Assembly (NCBI GenBank): GCA_902576415.1
Contig: CACGVZ010000006.1
Location: forward strand, 1 to 60,110
Direction of reading: 5' to 3'
Source: an uncultured Prochlorococcus sp.
GTDB taxonomy: Bacteria; Cyanobacteriota; Cyanobacteriia; PCC-6307; Cyanobiaceae
DNA length: 60,110 bases
Shown: piece after piece, positions 1-5,568 of the stretch
How positions within the stretch are numbered: position 1 is the stretch's first letter
Layout: the number at the start of each line of letters is the position of its first letter
Made by a program: the position numbers and the translations under genes
Notes under the pieces: generated by a model
The model's database searches: none
The model's input: only the letters and a program-made list of their open reading frames with translations
Told to the model about the DNA's origin: nothing

Positions 1-1
1 C

Positions 2-79
2 ATCCAAGACCACTGCTTTGCTTCAGAAGAATTGAATGCATTATTAGAATCACATTTTAAAGTTATAAGCAAGTTATGA
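2..79 (+). CDS. C-terminal end of a truncated gene, possibly a SAM methyltransferase
   Basis: An open frame enters from the left edge and ends at the TGA at 77-79, giving about 25 residues that finish SHFKVISKL. The pattern of an acidic SEELNALLE helix followed by F-K-V-I is common at the C-terminus of class I methyltransferases, but so little is visible that this is a guess. The 5' end lies outside the window. The next recognisable coding sequence on this strand starts at 677. Confidence 0.35.
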   Translation: MQDHCFASEELNALLESHFKVISKL

Positions 80-149
80 ATTGTTTAAAAGAAAAAAAAA
101 GAAACAAAAAGAAAGGAATTTTTGCAAGTTATATTTTTAATAAAAGCAA

Positions 150-473
150 TTATCTAATTTGTGTTTTTGCTTCTAAACCAATTAATTTCATAAGAACTTT
201 TGCATTACTTGCAACGGCTGAATATTGTTTTTCTTGCATTGCTCTAAACATTGCAGTTTCTAGAGTGCATACTAATTTTGCTGTCATTTCAGGGCGATTT
301 AAGTCCCCTTCCTCAATATCATCTTTCAGCAAAAGATAAGCATTAGAAGTGATCTGCCTGGCTCTTCTTCTTGAGATTCCATATTTTGCGGCAACAAGGG
401 AAGTAATAGATGAATAGGCTTGTCCTTCAGCAACTAATTCAGCAGCATATAGGATATTTTCCTCTTTAATAGA
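150..473 (-). pseudogene. 5'-truncated copy of the HTH/small-terminase-like gene at 4970-5314
   Basis: The minus-strand frame reads ELVAEGQAYSSITSLVAA and continues as the same protein encoded at 4970-5314, with only two substitutions in the shared part (Val for Leu, Met for Ile). The first ~20 codons of the intact gene are replaced by unrelated sequence. There is no ATG, and an in-frame TAG lies at 474-476. The extreme C-terminus also differs (EAKTQIR instead of EAKLKS). A TTG/CTG start within the gene would only give a ~60-residue fragment lacking the HTH. I read it as a recent partial duplicate that has lost its start, most likely non-functional. Confidence 0.75.
181..448. repeat. 268-bp direct repeat, copy 1 (partner 4998-5265)
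   Basis: Base-by-base comparison with 4998-5265 (constant offset 4817) shows two mismatches that I can find and no gaps. Similarity stops abruptly on both sides. Both mismatches change the encoded residue. The near identity implies recent duplication or gene conversion. Confidence 0.9.
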
Positions 474-503
474 CTACAAATACATAATTTTATAAAGCAA
501 TTT

Positions 504-525
504 CTTCCCTTGGTAAGGGAGAGGT
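504..525 (+). other. Probable tRNA-Thr(GGT) anticodon-arm remnant
   Basis: A 22-nt stretch contains CCCTTGGTAAGGG followed by AGAGGT. This matches the anticodon arm (loop TTGGTAA, anticodon GGT) plus the variable-loop start of bacterial tRNA-Thr. No acceptor stem, D arm or normal T arm surrounds it. A separate perfect hairpin (TATCAAA, loop TCC, TTTGATA) follows at about 530-548. Given the other tRNA pieces nearby it is probably another scar, although a chance match to a self-complementary arm is possible. Confidence 0.4.
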
Positions 526-601
526 AAACATATCAAATCCTTTGATATAAAAACACTTTCCCTAAATGCAGGTCAAATTAGTGCATAAATTAGGTGCAGA
601 A

Positions 602-647
602 TTGATATTCGATCTAAAATAAGGGGCAATTAGCTCCTTTTTTTTTT
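602..647 (+). repeat. Copy 1 of a ~36-bp repeated upstream element
   Basis: It begins TTGATATTCGATCTAAAATA and continues AGGGGCAATTAGCTCC with a run of ten T. Copies 2 and 3 are at 1877 and 2245. In this copy AGGGGC and GCTCCT can pair around AATTA (one G-U pair) before the T run, so it could act as a terminator. The TAAAAT/TACAAT hexamer in the core could instead be a -10 box. It lies 30-75 bases before the cupredoxin start. Confidence 0.6.
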
Positions 648-676
648 TAATATGTTTATGTAAATTCCTTGTACTT

Positions 677-1081
677 ATGCGTTCACTTTTATTATTGCCT
701 TTGCTTTTAGGTTTTTCATTTCCAGCGAATGCAAAGTCAGAGACTTACTTTATTGATGTTTCAGCAGAAAGTATAGAAAACTATATTCTTAGTGGTAAAG
801 ATAAAAATGGATCTGTAAGTGGGAATGATCCTACAGTTACTGTTAATAAAGGAGATACTATTGTTTTTAATGTTGATGCGTTTAGTCATCCGTTTTATAT
901 AAAGACTGAATTTACTCGTGGAGGCGGTGATCAAGTAACCACAGGGACATTATCAGGCACCCCTGGAACTCAAGATGGAAAACTATCATGGAACACAACG
1001 GGTGTATCAGCTGGGAAATACTATTATGTTTGTTCTCCTCATGCACCTTTTGGGATGGGAGGCTCAATTATTGTTGAATAA
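677..1081 (+). CDS. Secreted cupredoxin-like (plastocyanin-fold) copper protein
   Basis: This 134-residue protein opens with a clear signal peptide (hydrophobic LLLLPLLLGF, ending in ANA-K near residue 19), so it should act in the periplasm or at the thylakoid lumen/cell surface. The mature part has the type I copper ligand pattern: His71 in SHPF, then Cys119, His122 and Met127 in CSPHAPFGM, the C-x2-H-x4-M spacing of plastocyanin-like proteins. It is not photosynthetic plastocyanin. The N-terminal strand region differs and there is a Gly/Thr-rich insert around residues 82-100. Role: electron transfer or copper handling, inferred. It sits 4 bp upstream of the PDZ gene, suggesting an operon. 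Copy 1 of the repeated element lies just upstream. Confidence 0.8.
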   Translation: MRSLLLLPLLLGFSFPANAKSETYFIDVSAESIENYILSGKDKNGSVSGNDPTVTVNKGDTIVFNVDAFSHPFYIKTEFTRGGGDQVTTGTLSGTPGTQDGKLSWNTTGVSAGKYYYVCSPHAPFGMGGSIIVE

Positions 1082-1085
1082 ATAA

Positions 1086-1655
1086 ATGAAACGCTTACTA
1101 CTCCCATTACTAGCTGCCCTCGCTTTACCAACTGCTGTTAATGCTGAAATATCTGATGAATTACATAAAAAATGTTTAGAAGCACGAGATTATGCAGGAT
1201 GTGTGAAAACTAATAAAAAACTATCTCATAAAAAAGATAAGGAAATATCAGGGATTGGAATAAGGCTTTTTCTCAATAGTGACAGTGCTGAATTAACTAT
1301 TCAATCTGTAATAAATGATTCACCTGCTGCTTCAGCTGACATTAAACCAAATGATGTAATCATAAAAATAGATGGCAAATCAACTAAAGGAATGGGTATA
1401 AATGAAGCTGTTTCTCTCATAAAAGGACCAAAAGATAAGCCAATTAAATTAGTTTTATCAAGAATTAATGAGGCAGGTAAAAAGGAAAAAATAAATGTTC
1501 GATTAGTAAGAGATACTTTTAAAGTCTCAATAAAAGACTATTTATATGAAGGTGATTTAAGGAGGCAATTAGAGTTTTTCTTTCCAGAAAATATAAAACA
1601 GATTTTTCCAGAAAATGATTCCTCGTCAAAGCTCAAAAAAGGAACTTCAATTTAA
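1086..1655 (+). CDS. Secreted PDZ-domain protein
   Basis: The protein has 189 residues. An N-terminal signal peptide (KRLLLPLLAALALP, cleavage after VNA) is followed by a short segment with two cysteines (CLEARDYAGC) typical of small picocyanobacterial exported proteins. Residues ~55-130 form a PDZ domain (GIGIRL, DSPAASADIKPNDVIIKIDG, NEAVSLIKGP) like that preceding the catalytic domain in CtpA-type processing proteases. There is no protease domain, so it is a stand-alone binding module and not a peptidase. The C-terminus is Lys/Ser-rich. It is 4 bp from the cupredoxin gene and 8 bp from the next small gene. The partner is unknown. Confidence 0.75.
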   Translation: MKRLLLPLLAALALPTAVNAEISDELHKKCLEARDYAGCVKTNKKLSHKKDKEISGIGIRLFLNSDSAELTIQSVINDSPAASADIKPNDVIIKIDGKSTKGMGINEAVSLIKGPKDKPIKLVLSRINEAGKKEKINVRLVRDTFKVSIKDYLYEGDLRRQLEFFFPENIKQIFPENDSSSKLKKGTSI

Positions 1656-1663
1656 ATTTCTGA

Positions 1664-1876
1664 ATGAAACGCATACTCCTAGTTGAGCTTTTATTAGTTT
1701 TAATTACCATAATTTATGTTTCTCTAAACCCAATTTCAAGAATTTATATTGCTGATTATTTAGAAAAGATATCCTTATTTTTATTTAAAACAGTAAGTGA
1801 AGAAGATTTAAATAAGTGGTATGAGAAAAGAGATAAGTATGAATTACTTGAGAAATTAGGAGGAACTGCTTATTGA
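1664..1876 (+). CDS. Small membrane-anchored protein, unknown
   Basis: This 70-residue ORF has one N-terminal membrane segment (residues ~4-22, LLVELLLVLITIIYVS) and a charged C-terminal helix (EEDLNKWYEKRDKYELLEKL). The start is supported by tight spacing after the PDZ gene, and its first bases resemble the start of that gene (ATGAAACGC in both). The hydrophobic stretch may be a signal anchor. I do not recognise a family. It is probably the last gene of the cupredoxin-PDZ operon. The second copy of the repeated element begins right after its stop. Confidence 0.55.
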   Translation: MKRILLVELLLVLITIIYVSLNPISRIYIADYLEKISLFLFKTVSEEDLNKWYEKRDKYELLEKLGGTAY

Positions 1877-1918
1877 TTGACAGTCGATCTACAATAAGTA
1901 GCAATTAGCTTCTTTTTT
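1877..1918 (+). repeat. Copy 2 of the repeated upstream element
   Basis: It reads TTGACAGTCGATCTACAATA, then AGTAGCAATTAGCTTC and T's, and abuts the ATG at 1919. TACAAT at 1890-1895 could be a -10 box giving a ~20-nt leader. The stem that would make it a terminator is imperfect here (AAGTAGC against GCTTCTT). Confidence 0.6.
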
Positions 1919-2203
1919 ATGTCAATTGAAACAACTGTTTTAGATTTCAAATTAAGCAATACTTTTGAGGAATATGAGGCTCACATGACCGCTCCTGAAC
2001 AAGAAGCCATGTTTAAAGAGATGGGAGTAAAAACCTTTTATATTGGCAAATCGTTAGAAGACCCAAAGAGAGCAACCGTTATGTTTCAAGGACCAGTAAA
2101 TACTTGTTACGACATCTTTATTAACCCAGAAACCAAACCAATAGTTGAAGCATCTGGTCATATTTATGAAGGAACAATAATTAACCGCTGGATTTCTGAA
2201 TAA
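1919..2203 (+). CDS. Small cytosolic protein, DUF3764-like
   Basis: The protein has 94 residues with no signal peptide. The pattern STFEEYEAHM..., a central strand YIGKSLEDPKRATVMFQG and the late SGHIYEGT motif resemble the small marine-cyanobacterial family I know as DUF3764 (alpha/beta, possibly dimeric ABM/EthD-like). That assignment is from memory. Function is unknown. It is preceded directly by the repeated element and followed by another copy, so it is probably transcribed on its own. The minus-strand frame at 2054-2272 is a shadow. Confidence 0.6.
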   Translation: MSIETTVLDFKLSNTFEEYEAHMTAPEQEAMFKEMGVKTFYIGKSLEDPKRATVMFQGPVNTCYDIFINPETKPIVEASGHIYEGTIINRWISE

Positions 2204-2244
2204 TTTTGAAATGCTTACTAACTTGCACCTCCAAAAATTAGAAA

Positions 2245-2280
2245 TTGACAGTCGATCTACAATAAGGGGCAATTAACTTA
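2245..2280 (+). repeat. Copy 3 of the repeated upstream element
   Basis: It reads TTGACAGTCGATCTACAATA, then AGGGGCAATTAACTTA. It is identical to copy 2 over the first 22 bases. It lies 134-169 bases upstream of the RRM gene start, so a transcript starting here would carry a ~140-nt 5' leader. The hairpin is lost in this copy, which argues against a pure terminator role for the family. Confidence 0.6.
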
Positions 2281-2413
2281 TTTATTAACGGTTAGGTCTA
2301 TTAATACTGAATCTCACCTACCAAGAGTTATTGTAAATAAAGTAGTATCTTGTATTGGTCTTTTATCGCTGGTCCTTGCTAACTATTCGAAAATATTACA
2401 CAAGGACAAAAAA

Positions 2414-2701
2414 ATGACTATTTTTATTGGAAATTTATCTTGGGATACTGAAGTAGAAGATCTTGAATCGCTTTTTAGTAATTATGGAGTAGTCAAGAAA
2501 TGTTATTTACCCCTCGACAGGGAAACAGGAAGAAAAAGAGGGTTTGCATTTGTAGATTTAAATGATCATAATTCTGAAAAAAAAGCTATAGATGATCTTC
2601 AAGATGTTGAATGGATGGGAAGAGAGATAAGGGTCAATGAGGCTGAGAAAAGAGACAGACCCAACAATAATAAATACAAAAAATTTAATAGAAATAATTA
2701 G
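2414..2701 (+). CDS. RRM RNA-binding protein (cyanobacterial Rbp type)
   Basis: A 95-residue single RNA-recognition-motif protein. RNP2 is IFIGNL (residues 3-8) and RNP1 is KRGFAFVDL (41-49), with the aromatic residues that stack on RNA. The tail is short and Asn/Lys-rich (NNNKYKKFNRNN). Cyanobacterial Rbp proteins bind U-rich RNA and are often cold-induced; that is family knowledge. A ribosome-binding AGGA lies ~8 bases before the ATG. The ~210-bp gap upstream contains copy 3 of the repeated element and is the likely promoter and leader, plausibly a regulated 5'UTR. Confidence 0.9.
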   Translation: MTIFIGNLSWDTEVEDLESLFSNYGVVKKCYLPLDRETGRKRGFAFVDLNDHNSEKKAIDDLQDVEWMGREIRVNEAEKRDRPNNNKYKKFNRNN

Positions 2702-2751
2702 TTATTATTAGTTTGCGATTCTGAAAATTATTACTACAAATCAAAATAAAA

Positions 2752-3006
2752 TTAAAGCTCGCTTATTCGTAACTTATATCCAAAATTCATCAGTTGATTA
2801 TAAGTCGATTTTATTTGTAAAGAGTTAAGAGAAAGACGTTTCTCCTTATTCTTTTGTAAATAAAAAAAACCTTTGTCATCTATATTTTTCTCAATAGAGA
2901 CAAATTCTTTTCCTTTCTCTAGAATCCAAGGTTCTAATTGGAAATTATCATCTCCTATTTGATAATCCCATGGATAAATATCATTAGTTTGATTCTTTAG
3001 AGACAT
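2752..3006 (-). CDS. Hypothetical protein, 84 residues
   Basis: A soluble, charged protein beginning MSLKNQTNDIYPWDYQIGDD, with a Trp/Glu-rich N-terminal half and a Lys-rich C-terminal half. No signal peptide, membrane segment or recognised motif. It is convergent with the RRM gene (50-bp gap). Composition and length resemble the many small conserved-unknown proteins of picocyanobacterial islands. The start is the only ATG near the 5' end. Confidence 0.5.
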   Translation of the reverse strand: MSLKNQTNDIYPWDYQIGDDNFQLEPWILEKGKEFVSIEKNIDDKGFFYLQKNKEKRLSLNSLQIKSTYNQLMNFGYKLRISEL

Positions 3007-3089
3007 ATTGAATACCTTACTTTTAATAAAAGTATCCTAATACTTTGTGATGGATTTTTTGAGTATCTAGAGAGATTGTTATATGTATA

Positions 3090-3208
3090 TGTTGCTTTTT
3101 GAATCCTTCACATATTTTTTTTAAAGGGCAAAAAAAAGGACCCTTGCGAGCCTGGATGATGGGGATTATCAAGCTTTTTATTTAGGGCGAATCTAACGCC
3201 CTTTTTTT
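3090..3208 (+). ncRNA. Candidate small RNA ending at a strong terminator
   Basis: The 278-bp gap between minus-strand genes (3007-3284) contains a strong plus-strand terminator with no plus-strand gene in front of it. Upstream lies an unusually G+C-rich patch (GGACCCTTGCGAGCCTGG) and TATATG/TATGTT sequences that could be a -10 near 3080. This is compatible with a ~110-nt RNA. The 5' end is a guess. Confidence 0.25.
3184..3208 (+). terminator. Rho-independent terminator
   Basis: AGGGCG (3184-3189), loop AATCTAA, CGCCCT (3197-3202), then seven T's (3202-3208). It is a canonical G+C stem plus U tract on the plus strand. Confidence 0.75.
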
Positions 3209-3284
3209 GTTTATGAAATTTACTTCTAAAACCTTCAGCTTGTTAATTAATAAGGCTTTTTGTATTTTGGTATTCGTTATTTAG

Positions 3285-3521
3285 TTACTGCTGCTGTTGG
3301 TGCTCTCTACGTTTCATAATTTTGTATTCCTCATGCAGAGAACCTAAGTGCCAAGCCTCTCTGAATCCTTTTGCACCTTGCATTAGAAGTCTTACGTCTG
3401 AGGTTGAATGCGGCTTCATCTCCAAGAACTCCCTCTGCCAAGCAGTGTCATCAAATTTAGTAATCAAATTTTCTTCTATTCTTTTTTCTATCATCCCAAA
3501 GCTCACAATGTTTGTCCACAT
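3285..3521 (-). CDS. Hypothetical protein, 78 residues, Gln-tailed
   Basis: A soluble protein with a plausible alternative start at the internal Met (MIEKRIEENL, start near 3494). The middle reads DDTAWQREFLEMKPHSTSD and the end is a HQQQQ tail. The amphipathic, charged composition looks genuine, whereas the plus-strand frames covering the same bases are less protein-like. I know no function. It is flanked by small ORFs and belongs to the variable border. Confidence 0.45.
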   Translation of the reverse strand: MWTNIVSFGMIEKRIEENLITKFDDTAWQREFLEMKPHSTSDVRLLMQGAKGFREAWHLGSLHEEYKIMKRREHQQQQ

Positions 3522-3628
3522 AAGAGAAAGTTAAATCTTTATATTATCTTTTCAATTTCTTCGAAATACTTTTCTATTCATTCCATAATTATTTTCTTTA
3601 TTATTCTTAACTAGAGAATGAATTTTTT

Positions 3629-3742
3629 ATGGGATATTTTCAGGAGCTTTGGAATAATCAACCAAATGAAGTTATCGGTGTAGGTATGTCAATATTCATA
3701 TTGTTGGGAATTTACATAGCATTACTCAATACATATAAGTAG
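3629..3742 (+). CDS. 37-residue single-pass membrane miniprotein
   Basis: ATG at 3629 to TAG at 3742 gives a short acidic/Asn-rich head (MGYFQELWNNQPNEVI), then one membrane helix of ~18 residues (GVGMSIFILLGIYIALL) and the tail NTYK. The layout resembles small single-helix proteins of cyanobacterial membranes. The next gene's ATG follows the stop after two bases, so translational coupling is likely. The topology is convincing but such a short ORF cannot be certain. Confidence 0.55.
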   Translation: MGYFQELWNNQPNEVIGVGMSIFILLGIYIALLNTYK

Positions 3743-3744
3743 TA

Positions 3745-3993
3745 ATGGAAAAATTTACTCTTATAAATAAGGACAGGAGCAGAATAAAAGTTTTTGAACC
3801 ATTTGAGGATGTATCTAAACCTTCTCCTAGTATTGATGCAATGATGATTTCCTATGCTTTTGTTTATAAGAGATCAAGTAAACCAGTTATGAAGGGAAGT
3901 AGAGTGGAAACTATCGAATCAGCCAGGAAAGAATATAAGGAATTATTAGAGGAAGGATGGAAGAAAACAAGTATCTTCAATAGCTACTTTTAG
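3745..3993 (+). CDS. Small protein resembling DUF1651
   Basis: The protein has 82 residues. The start TLINKDRSRIKVFEP and the late segment RKEYKELLEEGW are reminiscent of the picocyanobacterial DUF1651 pattern (an N-terminal strand pair, then a helix ending in a Gly-Trp turn). This is from memory and moderately uncertain. No signal peptide. It is coupled to the miniprotein gene just upstream. A stretch holding a hairpin-capable GATCTTCGAAGATTC follows the stop. Confidence 0.5.
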   Translation: MEKFTLINKDRSRIKVFEPFEDVSKPSPSIDAMMISYAFVYKRSSKPVMKGSRVETIESARKEYKELLEEGWKKTSIFNSYF

Positions 3994-4054
3994 ACGATCT
4001 TCGAAGATTCTAGAGCCTCCCCTAGAGCCCCTTTCTCATGTGAGAATGTAAACA

Positions 4055-4082
4055 ATAAAAAAGCGTGTCTGGGAAACACGCT
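4055..4082 (-). terminator. Terminator of tRNA-Pro fragment 1
   Basis: On the minus strand AGCGTGT, loop TTCCCAG, ACACGCT is followed by seven T's. It lies ~23 bp 3' of the tRNA-Pro fragment and is homologous to the hairpin at 4868-4895. One stem pair differs in a compensated way (T-A here, A-T there). Confidence 0.8.
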
Positions 4083-4105
4083 AGTATAATTTTGATTTTA
4101 AGAGT

Positions 4106-4153
4106 TGGGGCGACAGGATTCGAACCTGCGACCTAGTGCTCCCAAAGCACCCG
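4106..4153 (-). tRNA. tRNA-Pro(TGG) 3' half, copy 1 (fragment)
   Basis: The minus strand reads CGGGTGCTTTGGGAGCACTA, then GGTCGCAGGTTCGAATCCTG and TCGCCCCA. That is the anticodon arm (loop with TGG), variable loop, intact T arm and 3' acceptor strand. The D arm and 5' acceptor strand are absent. The sequence upstream of the break (beginning AACGGGT, then GTGTAA) is unrelated. It cannot make a functional tRNA. It is best read as an attachment-site scar of an element that integrates at tRNA-Pro. Confidence 0.85.
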
Positions 4154-4277
4154 TTACACAATTTGCGACAGTAGGTCAAATAAACAAGTGAGGCAATAGC
4201 TAGTTAGTTGGCATTAAAAGAAAATTTATGAGTCTAAAAAAACAGAAAGATATAGCAAGGTGGTGCATAAAAAATAA

Positions 4278-4304
4278 GCAAAATCTCGCTCAAATCTCGC
4301 TCAG
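4278..4304. repeat. CTCGCTCA repeat pair, copy 1 (partner 4818-4844)
   Basis: It reads GCAAAATCTCGCTCAAAT, then CTCGCTCAG. The partner at 4818-4844 reads GCAAATCCTCGCTCAAAG, then CTCGCTCAG. Each unit contains two direct CTCGCTCA repeats 12 bp apart. The copies bracket the secreted-protein gene at 4312-4686 and each lies in the tract associated with one tRNA-Pro fragment. They could be recombinase arm sites; that is inference. Confidence 0.55.
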
Positions 4305-4311
4305 CTTTTAA

Positions 4312-4686
4312 TTATTGTTTTGTTAGGTGCACGTTGTAACTGTTTCCTGTGAAAACGTTTTTCCAATGAAGTTTATCACCATCTATAAAAACCAATCCTC
4401 TAGATCCTCCACTCCCGTTTTTATATTTAACTTGATCTTCGCCCTTAAAAAGTAAAGACCCATTTGTATAAACCCTTGTACCAACAATCCACCGGTAATT
4501 AATAAAAAAACCACTTTTAGTAGGTTTACATTTATTGTCAAATTTTACAGTTAAGGGCCCTTGGTATCCACTCCCTTTTTTGTCGCCTGCGTAGATAGTA
4601 CTTTCAAAATTTTTGCAACTAATGGTATTGGCGAAAGTAGGTCCTGCGAAGAAAATAACACTAATAGCAAATATTATTGATTTCAT
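4312..4686 (-). CDS. Small exported protein between the tRNA-Pro scars
   Basis: A 124-residue protein with a clear signal peptide (SIIFAISVIFFAG, cleavage after FAN). The mature part contains two cysteines (Cys24 and a later CKP), many Gly/Lys turns (GDKKGSGYQGP, GSGGSRG) and alternating beta-like segments ending KNVFTGNSYNVHLTK. This suggests a compact disulfide-linked beta barrel or sandwich in the periplasm. I do not recognise a family. It is flanked by the two tRNA-Pro fragments and the CTCGCTCA repeats, which makes it the probable cargo of the element delimited by those scars. Confidence 0.65.
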   Translation of the reverse strand: MKSIIFAISVIFFAGPTFANTISCKNFESTIYAGDKKGSGYQGPLTVKFDNKCKPTKSGFFINYRWIVGTRVYTNGSLLFKGEDQVKYKNGSGGSRGLVFIDGDKLHWKNVFTGNSYNVHLTKQ

Positions 4687-4817
4687 CTAGGTTTGACTAT
4701 TAATTTACTATTTTAACTCAAAATATAAGCTTCTTTTGCCGTCTAAAGTTGTGTGCAAAATAGCTTAAAATTAACTAAGTTCTATCGAAATAAGACAGCA
4801 AAGTATTGCAATGTATA

Positions 4818-4844
4818 GCAAATCCTCGCTCAAAGCTCGCTCAG
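4818..4844. repeat. CTCGCTCA repeat pair, copy 2
   Basis: Partner of 4278-4304, differing at about three positions. It precedes terminator copy 2 and tRNA-Pro fragment 2. Confidence 0.55.
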
Positions 4845-4867
4845 TCTCATCTTTCTAAGTATTGGCA

Positions 4868-4895
4868 ATAAAAAAGCGAGTCTGGGTAACTCGCT
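4868..4895 (-). terminator. Terminator of tRNA-Pro fragment 2
   Basis: On the minus strand AGCGAGT, loop TACCCAG, ACTCGCT is followed by a T-rich run. It has the same position relative to the tRNA fragment as the hairpin at 4055-4082. The compensated stem change shows the structure, and not just the sequence, is retained. Confidence 0.8.
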
Positions 4896-4918
4896 AGTAT
4901 GACTTGGTTTTGATTGAG

Positions 4919-4967
4919 TCGGGGCTATAGGATTCGAACCTGCGACCTAGTGCTCCCAAAGCACCCG
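4919..4967 (-). tRNA. tRNA-Pro(TGG) 3' half, copy 2 (fragment)
   Basis: The anticodon arm, variable loop and T arm are identical to copy 1 (CGGGTGCTTTGGGAGCACTA, then GGTCGCAGGTTCGAATCCTA). The acceptor 3' strand has changed (TAGCCCCGA). It breaks at the same point as copy 1 (just before CGGGTGC) and abuts the 3' end of the HTH/terminase-like gene. It is non-functional as a tRNA and reads as a probable recombination scar. Confidence 0.85.
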
Positions 4968-4969
4968 TT

Positions 4970-5314
4970 CTAACTTTTTAATTTTGCTTCCAATCCTATT
5001 AATTTCATAAGAACTTTTGCATTACTTGCAACGGCTGAATATTGTTTTTCTTGAATTGCTCTAAACATTGCAGTTTCTAGAGTGCATAATAATTTTGCTG
5101 TCATTTCAGGGCGATTTAAGTCCCCTTCCTCAATATCATCTTTCAGCAAAAGATAAGCATTAGAAGTGATCTGCCTGGCTCTTCTTCTTGAGATTCCATA
5201 TTTTGCGGCAACAAGGGAAGTAATAGATGAATAGGCTTGTCCTTCAGCAACTAATTCAGCAGCATGTGCAACCATTAATTCAGTTTCCTGTTTAGTTGCA
5301 CTCTTTGACATCAC
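4970..5314 (-). CDS. HTH protein resembling a phage small terminase subunit
   Basis: The protein has 114 residues. Residues ~10-55 form a helix-turn-helix-like region (ELVAEGQAYSSITSLVAA, then KYGISRRRARQITSN). Residues ~60-110 form two helices ending FRAIQEKQYSAVASNAKVLM, then KLIGLEA. A DNA-binding head plus a tail in which each subunit counts A-x-x-N-x-x-x-L-x-K-L-x-G-L is what I associate with TerS proteins. A generic regulator is the alternative. Its 3' end touches the tRNA-Pro scar, the expected place for an element-end gene. The intact start (MMSKSATKQETE) is present here, unlike the duplicate at 150-473. Confidence 0.6.
   Translation of the reverse strand: MMSKSATKQETELMVAHAAELVAEGQAYSSITSLVAAKYGISRRRARQITSNAYLLLKDDIEEGDLNRPEMTAKLLCTLETAMFRAIQEKQYSAVASNAKVLMKLIGLEAKLKS
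4998..5265. repeat. 268-bp direct repeat, copy 2 (partner 181-448)
   Basis: Near-identical to 181-448. It covers most of the coding sequence of the intact gene at 4970-5314 but neither end, so the duplication boundary is inside the gene on both sides. Confidence 0.9.
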
Positions 5315-5440
5315 CAGATCATATACCCTATTTATATTATTTAAACATAAAAATTTATTGCTATCATTGCGATTTTGAACTTAATAGAAAATTGTAAGTT
5401 CTATCTTTTCTTACTAAATATAATTTAAAAGACTATATTT

Positions 5441-5462
5441 ATCAGTTATAACAATCAGTTAT
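5441..5462. promoter_or_regulatory. Direct repeat ATCAGTTAT in a gene-free gap
   Basis: The 254-bp gap 5315-5568 holds no ORF. ATCAGTTAT occurs at 5441-5449 and again at 5454-5462 (13-bp period), ~130 bp upstream of the HTH gene start. A second pair, TGCACCTAG and TGCACCTGA, lies at about 5489-5510. Either could be an operator or recombinase site. Nothing in the sequence proves use. Confidence 0.25.
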
Positions 5463-5568
5463 TTTGTTTATATTTGTCTGATAATAACTGCACCTAGCTC
5501 TGCACCTGAACTCTTAATATTACTGATACAAACCCTGATATAGATTGCGATTAATGGCTTTTGAGAGT

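Noticed and set aside
76..339. 87-residue plus-strand ORF
   Set aside because: It overlaps the antisense pseudogene copy, has low-complexity Lys start and no protein-like pattern; the 4998-5265 copy does not keep this frame as a gene.
602..647. Strong -35/-10 promoter read as TTGACA plus TACAAT
   Set aside because: The two hexamers are only 7 bp apart, far too close for a standard sigma70 promoter, so they cannot be used together.
3322..3614. Plus-strand ORFs opposite the Gln-tailed gene
   Set aside because: Cys/Ser/Phe-rich composition is typical of antisense frames; the minus-strand frame looks more protein-like.
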